NCBI RefSeq assembly: GCF_011397635.1
Contig: NC_064775.1
Location: 13,839,452-13,903,451, forward strand
Direction: 5' to 3'
DNA: 64,000 nucleotides
From: Epinephelus fuscoguttatus
Taxonomy: Eukaryota; Chordata; Actinopteri; Perciformes; Serranidae
Positions 12,474 to 36,920 of this stretch are shown here, piece after piece. A program made the translations under genes and the position numbers. Numbering within the stretch: the stretch's first letter is position 1; each line of letters begins with the position of its first letter. The notes under the pieces are model-generated. The model saw only the letters and a program-made list of their open reading frames with translations. It did no database searches and was not told the origin of the DNA.

Positions 12474-12503
12474 GTTGGCTGACAGTCCCATCTGTCAGCC
12501 AAC
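12474..12503. repeat. Perfect 12-bp inverted repeat with 6-bp loop
   Basis: GTTGGCTGACAG, spacer TCCCAT, then its exact reverse complement CTGTCAGCCAAC. Each arm contains TGACAG, the core recognised by TALE homeodomain proteins (MEIS, PKNOX, TGIF). It may be a regulatory palindrome or a simple hairpin. Confidence 0.8.
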
Positions 12504-14654
12504 CTCCCCGGGACCTTTCGCATGCACATCAGCACAACTGGCCCTCTCTGCAGCACAGGAGGCGAGCCTTCCGCAGACTACCACCTATACATGATTTACA
12601 TTTTGCGGCCAGTAGATCACATGTAAGCTTTTTCCAGATAATATCTGCCATCTCCTTTATCTGCTATTTGATATCAATGTCACAACAAAAGTGCGTTCAA
12701 ATCAGAAATCAATCCAAATCTTGACTAATTAACAGATGTATATTTTTGCATGTTGTCTAAATTGACAAAAGCAACGTAAAGTACAGCAAAGTCAAAGAAA
12801 TGCTCACTCTATTACTGCTTACATACTTTTGAGAGCAAGATCAGAGTGACCTACCTGATAAATAAATCCTTTATTGTGGTCCACTGAGAGCATGGTGTGC
12901 CTCCTATAAGGTTGGGGCAGGATGCCCGCTAACTCCCCTTGTGCTTGCAGCAATGGTAAGACGAGAGGCTAAGGCTCAGGGCCTGAGCCCCACTCTGGAC
13001 TCAGAGTGTATGTTTGTGGTTGTGAATGAAAGTCAGAGAGAACAGCAGACACAGATGAAGTCAGCCTCTCTGCTGGGCCATTAGTCGAACCCTCTCCTCT
13101 CCTCAGCCGCTCTCTTCAGCAGCTCTTCCCATGCTGGAATATGGCAGCAACCTCACCCCGAAAGCTCCACGAACACAACATAAAAACAAAAGCAGGGAGC
13201 TCAGCACAGCTCCGACTCTGCCTCTGCCTCTCCCTCTGCCTCCAACGGCTTTCATCCAGAGTAGCATCAAATGTTTCTGACAAGCGTCCATCCGCCAATC
13301 CCCCCAGAGAGATTAGCGCTCTGACATCACTGACGCTGTGCTGTGCACAGTTCTGCTCTGTAGCTCTGTTACCTAAGAGAAGCCTTAGGTCGCACGGAGT
13401 CAAACAATACCATCTTGTATGAGGGGCTTCACACAGCCCCAGTGCACCTGACGGCTACATGTGCCACGGTCACTACACACCTCACATAAAAGAAGCAGTA
13501 AGCAGAGTTGGCGTTGCAGTCTTGCTGTATATGTGCATCTTTAAGTGTATGTGTCTGAGGGAGTGTGTCTGCACAACCTACCTGAGGCAAAGAAGCTGCT
13601 CCCTGGCTGTAGTGCATTGTCAGCGAAACTGTGATCGAGGCATGGTGTGCTAGAAACAGATCCGGAGGAACAAGCAACTATTTCTGCTGCACTGCCTGAG
13701 TACCTGTCTCTGTGCTTTGTGCCATCTGATATTTCTTGAAGTTTTCAATGACAAAGATGACATGTATAATATTCACGGGTGAAGATTAGACAGAAAAATC
13801 ACAATACAACATCTAATTTTCTGTACACCTCTCTCCCCTCATCTTACCATCTGTCTCTCACGTTCTTCATCCAGCTCCGTATCCTCTCCCTCTACCTACC
13901 TCCATGCCCTCTTCACCCTCCTCCCCACTGACACTGCTATAATTAACCATGGAAAGGAGCACAGCCGGTCTGGGCTCCTAGCTGCGGTGGGGAGGCTTCC
14001 TGCCTGCCTGCCAGTTTTGCACAGTTGGATCACCAAGTCAAACAGAGATTTCACACTGATCCAAGAACACCACGCTCAAAAGAACAAGCCCGGGCATCTC
14101 CAGCAAACTTCCTCCGTCTGTTCTCACTGATCTTCTCCGACCTTGCCAATCAACCAGCCCCTAACTAGACAGCCTGGCAGAGAGCCTGCTGTTATGTCAG
14201 AGTTGTAATGAGGACCACGGCAATCAAGTCCAAGTCAAATCTAGGACCAGGTCCACTCGAGTTCAAGTCAAGAAGTAGACAGACTTTCAAGGCAAGCAAA
14301 GATATCAAACTCTGTAGCTATACAACAAAGCATACCATGACCATAGAAAATACACATTAAAAACATGTGTTGTACCTTGTTGTACATTATTACTTACTAC
14401 AGTATTCCACAAATTTCTACAGGTCAAGCCCCTTTTCATACGGTTGCAAAAATACACAACTAACAATAAAACCTGTAATGATTTAGCAAGTCATTGCTGT
14501 GTTTCTTGCTGCTTTTCAGACACCAAACATGGGTGTAATCTGGCAACATGTCGTTGTTTTTCCAGGGGGGATAGTGGCACAAAGAGCTGTTTTTCCTTAC
14601 AGAGACATCACTGCTTTTCAAGTGGAGATTGTGTCCTCAAAACTGGGTATTTTA

Positions 14655-14716
14655 AGCAAAAACATGATCTTTTCATAACCATAATGAAGTGTTTTCTGTG
14701 CCTAAACCTAACCACA
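14655..14716 (+). repeat. Repeat module with CCTAAACCTAACC
   Basis: AACATGATCTTTTC followed by TTTTCTGTGCCTAAACCTAA, the same module as at about 39950-40010 and, more diverged, at 2345-2415 and 61955-62010. Confidence 0.6.
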
Positions 14717-15663
14717 TGTTCACTACAGTGTTGTTGAAAAGTAATGTTTCAGTGTATCTGCTACATAATAACGCACAAATGTAAAGTATCCAGTGTTTGC
14801 GGAAATGTAAAATGCCAACATTTATTCGGGCAATTGGATTTGGTCCAGACTTAAATAAGTCTGTTTCAAACCAGGAACAAGTCAAAGCTTTCAAGACAGA
14901 TTTCTCAAGATCAGATTCAAGATTACAACAACAGTCTGACATATATTGTGTTATTACTCTTATTACCTATTCACTGTCTTGCTGAGAGTTAGATAAGAAC
15001 ATTGATAGTCTCTATGCTAAGTATGTAGCTGAGTCAGCAATCAGTAACCTGACTGGAAACAGGGGAAAACACATGTTTCCAGTCCACATTAAGAAAACAC
15101 ATGCAAATAGACAATACACGAGCAATTTAAAACAAATATCTTCACAACTTTGACAACACATGCACAGCATTTTTAAAAAACACAGTAGCACCACACAACA
15201 ATGGCTGTAGTTACTTTCAAAAATGTCACCAATTAACGTTCAAGGGAAATAAATTGCAAACTGTTTAATTAATGATTTTCAAAAAGTCAAAATAAGTTGC
15301 CATTTGACGTCATGAACATTATTTTTAAATTGATACCAAACCTTTCTGTAATGACAGAACAGGCAGCACTAACTTTATTGTTAACAGATAAACAAATCAA
15401 GCAAAGGGAATTCTTTCAATTTGTCATGTGAGCAAAACCTACTGCTGGTTTAACTTACATGTCCCCTAACAGAGATTCTTTAAATAACTATCAATGTTAT
15501 ATCTGGCTAACATAATGTAAGCCTCAGTTAACCATTCCTGCTTCAGCTAACCCCTTTCATTCTACTCAGCAGTTGGAAAGCAAGACACAGTCGGGAACAT
15601 TACATGGCCGTTAGCAGCTCAGGTATTTATTCAGTCAAACTGAAACCTACACTGTACATTTCG

Positions 15664-15720
15664 GGGTTTTTTTTGTTTGTTTGTTTTTTGTTTGTTTGTT
15701 TTTTTGTTTTTGTTTTTTGA
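15664..15720. repeat. T/G-rich low-complexity tract
   Basis: Irregular TTTG/TTTTTG repeats; reads as poly-K/N in the reverse strand. Confidence 0.9.
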
Positions 15721-17819
15721 GTTGTGTTATTGTTAGGCCTCCAGGAAGTGCACTGGACTTTGAAGCCAATTTGACAAAGTGAAATAACAACTTCAAAGTC
15801 TGTGACGTGATGTCATTGGGCCTAAAAAGACTTTTTCTCATCGACCTATGTAAATCAGTGGATACATTTTTTGAGCATCACAACCCCCCAAAAATTACAT
15901 GTTTCACTATCAGGATTTGATCCATTCAGTCCAACAACATTTCAAAAGTTTAGAAGAGCTGCACAATTAAAGCATTTTTATCCCAATTCAGGTTTGTTAA
16001 ACTGGAAGTAGCCAGCTCAGCCAGTGGAAGTTAGCCACTCGGCTGACAAAGTCTGTTGTGCACTTGCTCTGTGGGCCCAATGATGCTGAAGATCTGGGTT
16101 TTAATTCTAATTTTATTGTTATTTTTGTGAAAAAGGAGACTTGAAATTAATTGTATGGTGTAAACCGCTGAGTTTTTACTGTGCATATAAACTTCTTGAA
16201 TTTTGAATCTTAATTTTACAGTCGGTGTGTCAAACGTTTTATGGCTTCATGCACCATTGTGCAACTTTCATAGGAATAAATGGATCCCACCTCCAACACT
16301 GTATCCAGTTGTCTTTATACATCAATGGTTGCCAGGGGCAGCTATAGCTTGGCATTTCACTGTTTTGTCAATACAATATTTTGTCCACACAGGCTTATTT
16401 ATTTTAATTGTGCTTTTAAACTTGCATTTTTTTCCTTTTGTATGGTGTCTACTTATGCAGCTATCATTTCTTTTTGAGGACAAATGATGCTTTATATTAC
16501 ATTTACTCTGTTCTGTTGTGCTTTGTAGATTTTTCAAACAAAATTTGTGATGTGAGAAATGTAAGAAACTTTAAGATACTAATGTTAATAGAAAAACTGT
16601 AAGATACTAATGTTACTAATTAAAATAAATATGAGAAGTAAAGAGTAAAAAAGTAAATGAATGTTGTTCCGACATGTGAGTATGCACGCACTTTATGCCG
16701 CCCCTGCATAAGTCAGTGCCCTACTTGGGCCACTTACATTGAGCTCTCAGGGCCACTGTACAGCTAAGCTAACAAGGTACTGGCTATAGCTTCATATTAA
16801 GCGTACAGGCATGAGTGGTATCAAACTTTTCAGCTGACTCTCTGCAAGACAGTGAATAAGCAGCTTTCCCTACATGTTGAACTATTTCTTAAGGATCAGT
16901 TAAATGCCACAGCACTGATGCTGTCGGAGGTGGTGTTTCATCAGGTGCTTTTCTGGAGTGAGTCATCACGTGTCACACGAGTCCACAAACTATCATATTT
17001 AATCTAGTAGGCCTATAAAACATTTGTTTTAGTGTAAAAATTGCTGAAGGCTACACAAAATATTCTATAACAGTCTTTTTGACATGTTGATAAGCAGCTT
17101 TGTGTCCTAGAAAATGAGATACATTATGACAGAGTTTAATGAAAAAATAAATCCTGCAGAAATTTTGATCCTTTAGGTTAAAAGATTAGCACTGAGCTCA
17201 TGTTTATATTTATTCAAAAACTAAGATTTGAAATAATTTACTATTTATAATCATTAAATTCCATCGATGTAGCAAGCAACCTCAGCTCCTGAGGAGTACA
17301 AGGGTTAACACTAACAAACAACAAAAGTGGCAAATATCCCTGCATCCTAACATTATTTAGGAAAGTACAAGTCCGAAGGGGGAAAATGAAGTTCTACTAA
17401 GTGGAGGATTCACAGTTTAGCCACTGGCAGGCACTTTGTACTCAGTTCTTGTCCTCAGTCTGGCTTGCAGCCCACAGTTGCATAAGCAATATTTTGTCAG
17501 GACAGATGACATGCATGCATCAAAACTCCTCTCTGCGACCGGCTCAATTGTCTGTTTATGCTCGTAACCTTTGAGCTCTTAAAGCAATTGCACTTAATTC
17601 CCATTATCTATTATTATTTATTTACCCGGCGTGTTCTCAGCCTTGTGTGATTGCCAGATGCATCGTGGCATGTGTGACAATTGCCTCTAAAAATACACAA
17701 CATCTGCTAAACAAGCTGGCTAATCAAAGATATAAAAACAAATGCAGTTGTGCAATATTACCGTAGATTACAGATTATAGAAAACATGGATTAACAGCAA
17801 AATATGATCATATCAGATC

Positions 17820-18165
17820 AGAGCATGGATGGATTACTGAATGGGCCTACAGGGCCCGAAGTGTCAGGGGCATCCTGGCCCTCACCTGCAAAATGTCACT
17901 CAAATTAACAGGAATTGACCAAGAAAGACTCAGTAAGACCACAAAGAGAAGCAAAGGAAATGCAATGAGACACAAAATAACTTCAGAGACAAAAAAAAAA
18001 ACAAAAAAACAAAATAACCTCAAAGTGACACAAACTTACAACAAAATGACACAGAATAACCTCAGAGACACAAAATGACCTCAAAGAGATAAAAAAAAAT
18101 ACTACAAGGAGACACAAACTGACTAATAAAAGACAGAAATTACCAAAAAAGACAAAAACAGCCTG
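17820..18165. repeat. Degenerate minisatellite-like array (ACACAAAATGACCTCAAAGAG-type unit)
   Basis: After a short head (GGATTACTGAATGGGCC) the DNA becomes a series of degenerate units built from ACACAAA, TGAC, CCTCAAAGAGA. The same type of unit, on the opposite strand, makes up 47.56-48.00 kb. Confidence 0.7.
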
Positions 18166-18647
18166 CCTGAAATCTGCCTATTTTTTTTTACTTTTTAAAC
18201 TTTAAATGACCTCTTTAGCAGAGGTATTTCGGCCCTTTACTGAATTAAAATCACAACTGTAACTTTGTAAAGTACTAAGTTACAAGTAAAAGTCCTATAT
18301 TCAACATTGCCATATTATTACCATATAAAGTTATTAAGGGAAACTTGTGAGTTACACATCAGGCAGGTACAAAGCAACATAAACATTCAGTTGGAGTAGT
18401 GTTTGTCCTATATTCAATCTCTTTTTTACTTTATTTTTTACAGACTTGCTGTAACACTACAACAGTCAGCACTGCCCTTTATATTTCTTGTTTTATTGTT
18501 TTTACTATTGATTTTCTGATTGTGTCCATGCTGGGTTTTAAAACTAGTCCTTAACAACTGCACTGCATTGACTTATCATTGTCATTACTGAGCAGATCAA
18601 TATGACATTTGTCCATGCCAGATGAAGAGAATGAGAGAAGTACTCAC

Positions 18648-20368
18648 CACTTCTTTATTTTCTTGGGGACTTTGCTCCTGCAAGTCAGAGAACATCAAGA
18701 AATAAGACAACAAAACAAGGCATTCATTACTGTAATGTGTAAACTCAAGTGTCTAAACTCTAACAACTGAGAAAGAGTGCATTATGGCAATGAGGCATTC
18801 AGATACACTCCTTCCTGCTGTAAATTATACATGCTCTCATGCTTGACCTTGGGAACCTGGTAACCTGGTAAAATGGAGTACAATAGGATAGTTCTCTCTA
18901 ACCATGTTGTGTACCGAGGACTCCCTGAAATTCTCACCATACTAACACCTCACATACCCATACACATCCTAGTGAAACCATGACAACGCATTCGCTTGCT
19001 GCGTAGGAGGAGGGACAGTGGGGAAGCAGCACTGAGTTACAATGACAGGGAAGCAACCACACTGCATTGAGACTGCAGGGGAAAACAGAGCAGCCATCCC
19101 ACGCCACATCAGCCCGGCTGTCAGGCTTCAACTGTACACTGTACGCTCTGGAAAACTAAGTCCTCATGTAACACGTCCACAAATAGAACAAGGAGAGTAT
19201 TGATTTGGCTCCAGAGCAATCACTGCTTTTAAACATGGGGAGCACAAAGCAATGTATTTCATCTCTTTCCGGCATTAACAGTGCACCCAAGGCAGCATGC
19301 TTTTTTTTTTCTCAGCACCTGAATGTTCATGAGGAGAGGCTGACCGCAGACGCAGGATCTGCCTTCAAGTGGCTGTTAGGTTTGATACATGGTCATTTGA
19401 AATTTTGCCAGTGGCCTGTGACCTGAGTGGATGCAGATTCAACCCCTTTGATCCCTGCTGTAGTCCACCAACACGTGGGGGGTGCTTGGGCAGCAACTCT
19501 CTATCATTCAGGCCGATGGATGGTGATTTCAAGAGAGGGGAGGATAACTGCTCAGTCGAGAATACCATGATGAGCATGTTAAAGAATCTGATTTTTATGA
19601 ATTTCTGTTATGCTCTCAAAATGTGCACAAATAGGCCAAACGGGTTATGAATAAGTCGTAATAATCCAGTGAGGCTCCCCATGGAAAGATGGAAAGACGG
19701 TGAGCTCATTATATCCAACTGATGAGGCATACCTTCCACTGTCTGCTCACTGTTCAAACACTTTATGCTCTCATCTCAGTGCAACATCATGGACCCACAG
19801 GACTGTATACATAAAGCAACAGCTTAATAGCAGGTCTGATATAGAGCATAACAACTGGGTCGACTGACTATATGATTTGGTTGAAAGGCAACATATTAAA
19901 GGAGCCTTTCCATGCAGGCAGAAAGCTACAACACATTACTGTAGCAGCTGTGTAACATATCAACCTGTACAGTGCATCACAAATGCCTTCTGTGTGAAAG
20001 CGTAGGCGTTTGTAGTGATAGCGAGATAATTGCTTGCCCAAATATGAATTGTGCACACGGCGAAAAGATCAATTTGGTCAATTTGTGGTGCGCAACATTC
20101 ATGCTTGTCACGATATCCACGCGACACCAGCAAAACAGTCAAAATATGGGTCATTTTGAAACAGAGGTATTGAATATGAATCGTACATTGATGGTCATCC
20201 CAAGTGTGCGTGCTTTATTCTAAAGAGAAATTATATAAACTGAGGACCAAGAGTCCATTCAGCTCTGTCTAAGATTCCACAGTTTATGAAATTCAATATA
20301 ACAATAGCGTGTCTATCTACCGTCGGTAAGAGCGGCTCCATTTGAGCTCCTTGATCCGTGATGTCCAT
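18648..20368 (-). CDS. Unidentified gene, first two coding exons (partial)
   Basis: Coding exon 1 runs 20368-20321: a start codon in good context (GAAAAGATGG) and 16 codons, MDITDQGAQMEPLLPT, then a donor ACG|GTAGAT. Exon 2 is a 30-nt microexon, 18677-18648, encoding EQSPQENKEV; it has a strong pyrimidine tract and TTGCAG acceptor and a GTG|GTGAGT donor. The exons join in phase 0 and stay open. The gene starts in a CpG-rich patch about 2.8 kb from, and divergent to, stk24. I do not recognise the protein, and later exons could not be found with confidence, so they may lie in 1-18.6 kb or outside the window. The N-terminus is short, polar and without a signal peptide. It could also be an alternative 5' exon of a known gene. 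The two-exon structure is inference from splice signals and phase. Confidence 0.5.
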
Positions 20369-20369
20369 C

Positions 20370-20660
20370 TTTTCTTCTCCTCAGCCTCACAATAGGAAAG
20401 TCGTGATGCGCTACTCCTCTTCTGCCAGACGCTGGTTGAAGGCGGCTTTTTGTGTTTTCTTTTTTTTTTTGTCTTTCTCTCTCAGATTCACCGGCCGGGT
20501 TTTCTCAAATGGAGGTAGCACAGCATTCCCGTCCTGCCCTACATAATTTACGCATGAAGGAGGGAGGCAGTGCTTCCCATTACACGCGTTCAACCCTGGA
20601 CGCGGCGATGATGAGGCGCACAAGTGAGACGCGCTGTGCGCACACTTTTATCCAGTGATT
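20370..20660 (-). promoter_or_regulatory. Probable promoter and 5' UTR of the unidentified minus-strand gene
   Basis: From about 20540 to 20650 roughly ten CpGs fall in 110 bp (ACGCGTT, GACGCGGCG, GAGACGCGC, TGCGCAC), against a CpG-poor background. It lies just upstream of the minus-strand start at 20368. No TATA box is seen on the minus strand. The transcription start is inferred. Confidence 0.5.
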
Positions 20661-21632
20661 CATTTGTTAACACTGCTCCAACAGAATTATGTATAAATAG
20701 CCACAGAGAAATATTTGAGTCTAAATAAGCGTGGGCTCTTACATGAAAAATCTCTTCCAATTGGCTGTTTCATTACAGGGGCATGTGTATCACGCGATTT
20801 TGAATTTAAAGCGACCTGGCGTTTCATCCATATATCAATCTGTCATTACACATAAAATCCCAGTGTATCATGACATCCAGTTTAAAAACAGCAGCAATAC
20901 CAATACATTCATGTTGCAGTGCCTTCTCAGTGTAGGCAGTGTGCCTTGTTGGAGCGACCCATGTGGATTTTCTCAACCACTGGCCTGCGCCATACAAGCG
21001 AAGATTAGAACAGGTTGTACAGACATCAATGTGATCAGAATCTGTCCTCAGTTATAAATAAATATTATATGATCGGCCTATTGCATCCAATGTTCTCTGC
21101 GACAACAAAAACACCAGCTGCAGTTATGCACCGGCCATCCTGTCATTATATGTAGCTGCAGCACGCGATGGTGCACCGGCATCAGCATCCAGATTACACA
21201 AGGATGCCACTGCAGAAAAGTTTATACACTGGCGCCCTCCTCTGGGGAAACACATGAAACGTCAATTAAACTCAAGTAGCACTGATGCATTGCAAGTAGC
21301 ACTGGTTGGGAAATCACTGGAATTTGATTTAGTCAATGCAATTGTGTTATCTCAATTAAGGAGTAGGCAGTATAATGCTATTACCTGAGTATCAGTATTA
21401 CAGATGACTTTAAGTGTTTTACTGTAATTAAGTTACCACAGTAATGCAACCTTTAATAATAAAAAGTGGATTTGGTAGGATTAGCTGCCGGTGAGTTAAG
21501 GCAGTGATTCCCAAGATGGAGCGTATAACCTGATAGGCTTTCACATTGCCTCATTGCAAACTAGGAAGAGATTTAATCAGTATCTCTACTTTTATGAAGC
21601 TATAGCTGTGTAAAGGTGGTTTATGAATTACC
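20661..21632. other. Spacer between the divergent genes
   Basis: No coding exon or repeat family recognised. Confidence 0.5.
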
Positions 21633-22459
21633 TTAAAGAGATATTGTACATACAGTAGATGTCAGTCGGCACACACCTAGTTTGGAAAACCAGGCTGGAG
21701 TCAGACGCAGAAGCTAAACAATATACTGCTGTGGATGGGAGTCAAAAACAAAACATATTTTAGCCACCTACGGAAAGAGTCCCACCCAAAAATGTGGGAT
21801 CAATGTCTGCTAAATGAATGCTACATTAAGAGTATTTTCACCACTTTCACCTTTCTGTTTAACAGCTTCAATCCTTGATCTATGCTCTCATCAAAGCCAC
21901 CAAACTCCACTGACAAAAACAGTCATTTTATCTTGCTGAACACAGGAGCTGCTGGTCTACAGCTGCTTTGATTGGTTGGTTTGTTTGTGTTACTGTGTGA
22001 CTTTGGTGAATCTGAACTAATTCTTTTAAACCCCAAAGTCACATAACAAAAGAAAGAACATAGCTATTTGAGGCAGTGGTAAACCAGCAGCTCCTGTTCT
22101 TAGCAATGTTAAATCACCATTTTTCTCAATGGAGTCTGGCTTTCAAGAGAGTGACATAACAGCTTAATTTTCCCATTGGAAATCACTTTCTGACATTCAG
22201 GTGAAGCAGCAAAACTATTCTAAAATTAGCATTCACTTAAATTGCCATTGTTTTTTCAGTGGGACTTTTTTTAGGTGGCTAAAATATATTTTGTTGCTGA
22301 CCCCTCCACAGCAGTACATTGCTGAGCTTCTGTGTCTGACTCCAGCCTTCTTTTTGAAACTAGGGGCATGATGACTGACATCTACTGTATAGATGCACTG
22401 TCCATGAATCAGTACTCCATACATCCCCACTTCAAAAAAAATCTGAACTATCCCTTTAA
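21633..22459. mobile_element. Fold-back DNA element with long inverted arms and TTAA ends
   Basis: About 135 bp at 21650-21790 reappears in reverse complement at 22255-22395; shared blocks include CAGTAGATGTCAG, GGCTGGAGTCAGAC, TACTGCTGTGGA and TTTTAGCCACCTA. The outer edges are TTAAAGAGATA on the left and, in reverse complement, TTAAAGGGATAGTTC on the right, with TTAA at both limits. This fits a non-autonomous TTAA-specific DNA transposon (Kolobok- or piggyBac-like by target). No transposase is encoded. The left arm has lost the segment between the edge and the arm. Confidence 0.75.
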
Positions 22460-22599
22460 TAGCACTCTCTCAGGCTGTGTGGACCAAATCATCAACTGTA
22501 GTATCCTTAGATGTGATCATGAATTGCACAGTCATAATAAAACAATTTAATGTAGCTCTCTCTGTATATCACTGACTCATAATTTTTTTGGGAAACCTC

Positions 22600-23445
22600 G
22601 GTCCATGCAACTCGCATCAGCACCTGAGAGAGCAGTCAGGATGTTGCTGTTGATCCGGATCCGGATCCGCCCAGCCAGGCGTCACAGCTCCGACAAGATG
22701 GCCGAGAGTACAGGACGAAAGTGAGGGAGGAAACAAAAACACTGGCGAGCTATCCTTGCCGCAAATGCCAGACCTGTAGAGCTGCCGAAGACAAGTTAGT
22801 GCAAAGATAAAAAGCTGGGTCATCGGTTTGTTCAAGACTCCATTCTGTGGGTGACATTTTCGATATGCAGACCAATCGTGCTCCAAGCCAGCCCGCTGAC
22901 AGAACGTTTGTCAGGTTGTCTGCGTTAGCTAGCTAGCTAGCGAGCTAACCATGTTAGCTAGCTGACAACACCGTTTGCGAGAGAATACGCGTTGAGAAAG
23001 TGACAGTGGGGTAATTTTGTTATAATTAGTTGTTGCTACTTCTTCGTTTCTGACAGCTACAATTTGTTTCAGCAGCATTACTTCCCTGAGTGGGAAATCG
23101 GATTTAACGCACTAGTTGACGCTTAGCCAGCGGGTTAGCAAACTAACATTGCGGATTTCTTGCTTGCAGCTTCGGAGTTAGCATTAGCAGACGGCTGTTA
23201 GCTTGCTCAGCTGTTTTGGGTGACTTGGGGTTGTTCCGACACAGGAGAGGTACACCAGCGTGTGTGGAAGGACATTTTCTCTCTGCATAAAAGTACCTGG
23301 GACGGCTCTCAGTAGGCCCGTGTGACCAGGAGCCCTGGAAGCTTGCTAACATTAACGGCACCACAGCCGGGACTGTAAACAAGTGAAGCCGAGGACAGCT
23401 CAGCCCTGCGTTTTTGGACGAGGCGCATATCCAGGCAGCATCACC
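22600..23445 (+). promoter_or_regulatory. stk24: Probable promoter and 5' UTR of stk24
   Basis: The 800 bp before the stk24 start are richer in GC and CpG than their surroundings. They hold a tandem CCGGATCC repeat at 22655-22669, a YY1-like CAAGATGGC at 22694, and a GCTAGC-rich palindromic tract at 22924-22966. No TATA box is evident, as expected for a broadly expressed kinase. The transcription start is not determined. Confidence 0.55.
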
Positions 23446-36198
<12,753 letters not shown>

Positions 36199-36738
36199 TA
36201 ATTGGCTCTCTGCCCCAGCCCTGCTCTCCCATGCCCCCACCCCCCAACACCACAGCCAGGTCAGAGGGTTAAAAGTCAGGGGTCAAGTCATTCAATACCA
36301 GCTGACCGCGTTTGACCTCCCGTGTGGGGGGGGGGCTAATCTAGCCTGTAAAAATTACTGAACTCCAAAGCGGAGCTACTTTCGAGAGGATAAATACAGG
36401 GGGCAGCAGAGCCCATGGAATCGGCTGTGATGGGACAAGACTCAAAGTCAGAGCAAGCCCACCAGTAAAACAGCAACAGCCAAGTCAGACTCTGGGCTCT
36501 GTATACGCAAGACTTCCAAAGCCTCACACCATGGAGTCTCTACATGGAATTTGTTCGACGAGGAGCCGAAAATCTCCCCCAAAATCCTAGACAAGACTTC
36601 AGTCCCCCTCTTAATGCAGGCGTCATATCCCCAGAACCTCTGAAAGCATGCTTGATGAACCTGCAGGGATATTATCTTAGTGTGCAAGCTGCGTGTGTGC
36701 GTGCTTAAATGCACAACATGTGTGTGGGCACCTCTGCG

Positions 36739-36740
<2 letters not shown>

Positions 36741-36779
<39 letters not shown>

Positions 36780-36790
36780 GCGTGTGTGTG
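36741..36790. repeat. stk24: (TG)n microsatellite in stk24 3' UTR
   Basis: Pure TG for about 33 bp, then TGCG variants. Confidence 0.9.
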
Positions 36791-36897
36791 CACGTGTGCT
36801 CTTGCGTATGTAAGACTCCCTGTTAAGGCAAATTGCAGCATTCTTAATGAAACCTCAGGTAAAGTGCTTTAAGTGGACTTTGTCCTCCGAGGCAGTG

Positions 36898-36920
36898 GGA
36901 GGAGGAGGAGGAGGAGGAGG
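36898..36920. repeat. stk24: (GGA)n tract in stk24 3' UTR
   Basis: Seven GGA units. Confidence 0.9.

Larger units (their letters stand above)
10800..18640. other. No gene recognised with confidence
   Basis: This could be intron or downstream DNA of the unidentified minus-strand gene that starts at 20.37 kb. I looked for its later exons and found only weak candidates (see rejected items at 13848-13895 and 12858-12906). It contains a perfect 12-bp-arm hairpin at 12474, a T/G-rich low-complexity tract at 15664-15720, a dispersed repeat module near 14660-14715 and a minisatellite-like array at 17.89-18.16 kb. Confidence 0.5.

Noticed and set aside
12858-12906. Minus-strand 49-nt candidate exon with a good donor (CAG|GTAGGT) and acceptor (CCTTATAG).
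   Set aside because: Joined in phase to the 30-nt microexon it hits a stop at codon 11; another frame is open but no exon with the required phase was found.
13848-13895. Minus-strand segment reading VEGEDTELDEERERQM, in phase with the 30-nt microexon and ending in ATG|GTAAGA.
   Set aside because: The would-be acceptor (GGAGGTAG) has no pyrimidine tract, and CT-rich plus-strand DNA gives E/R-rich minus-strand peptides by chance.
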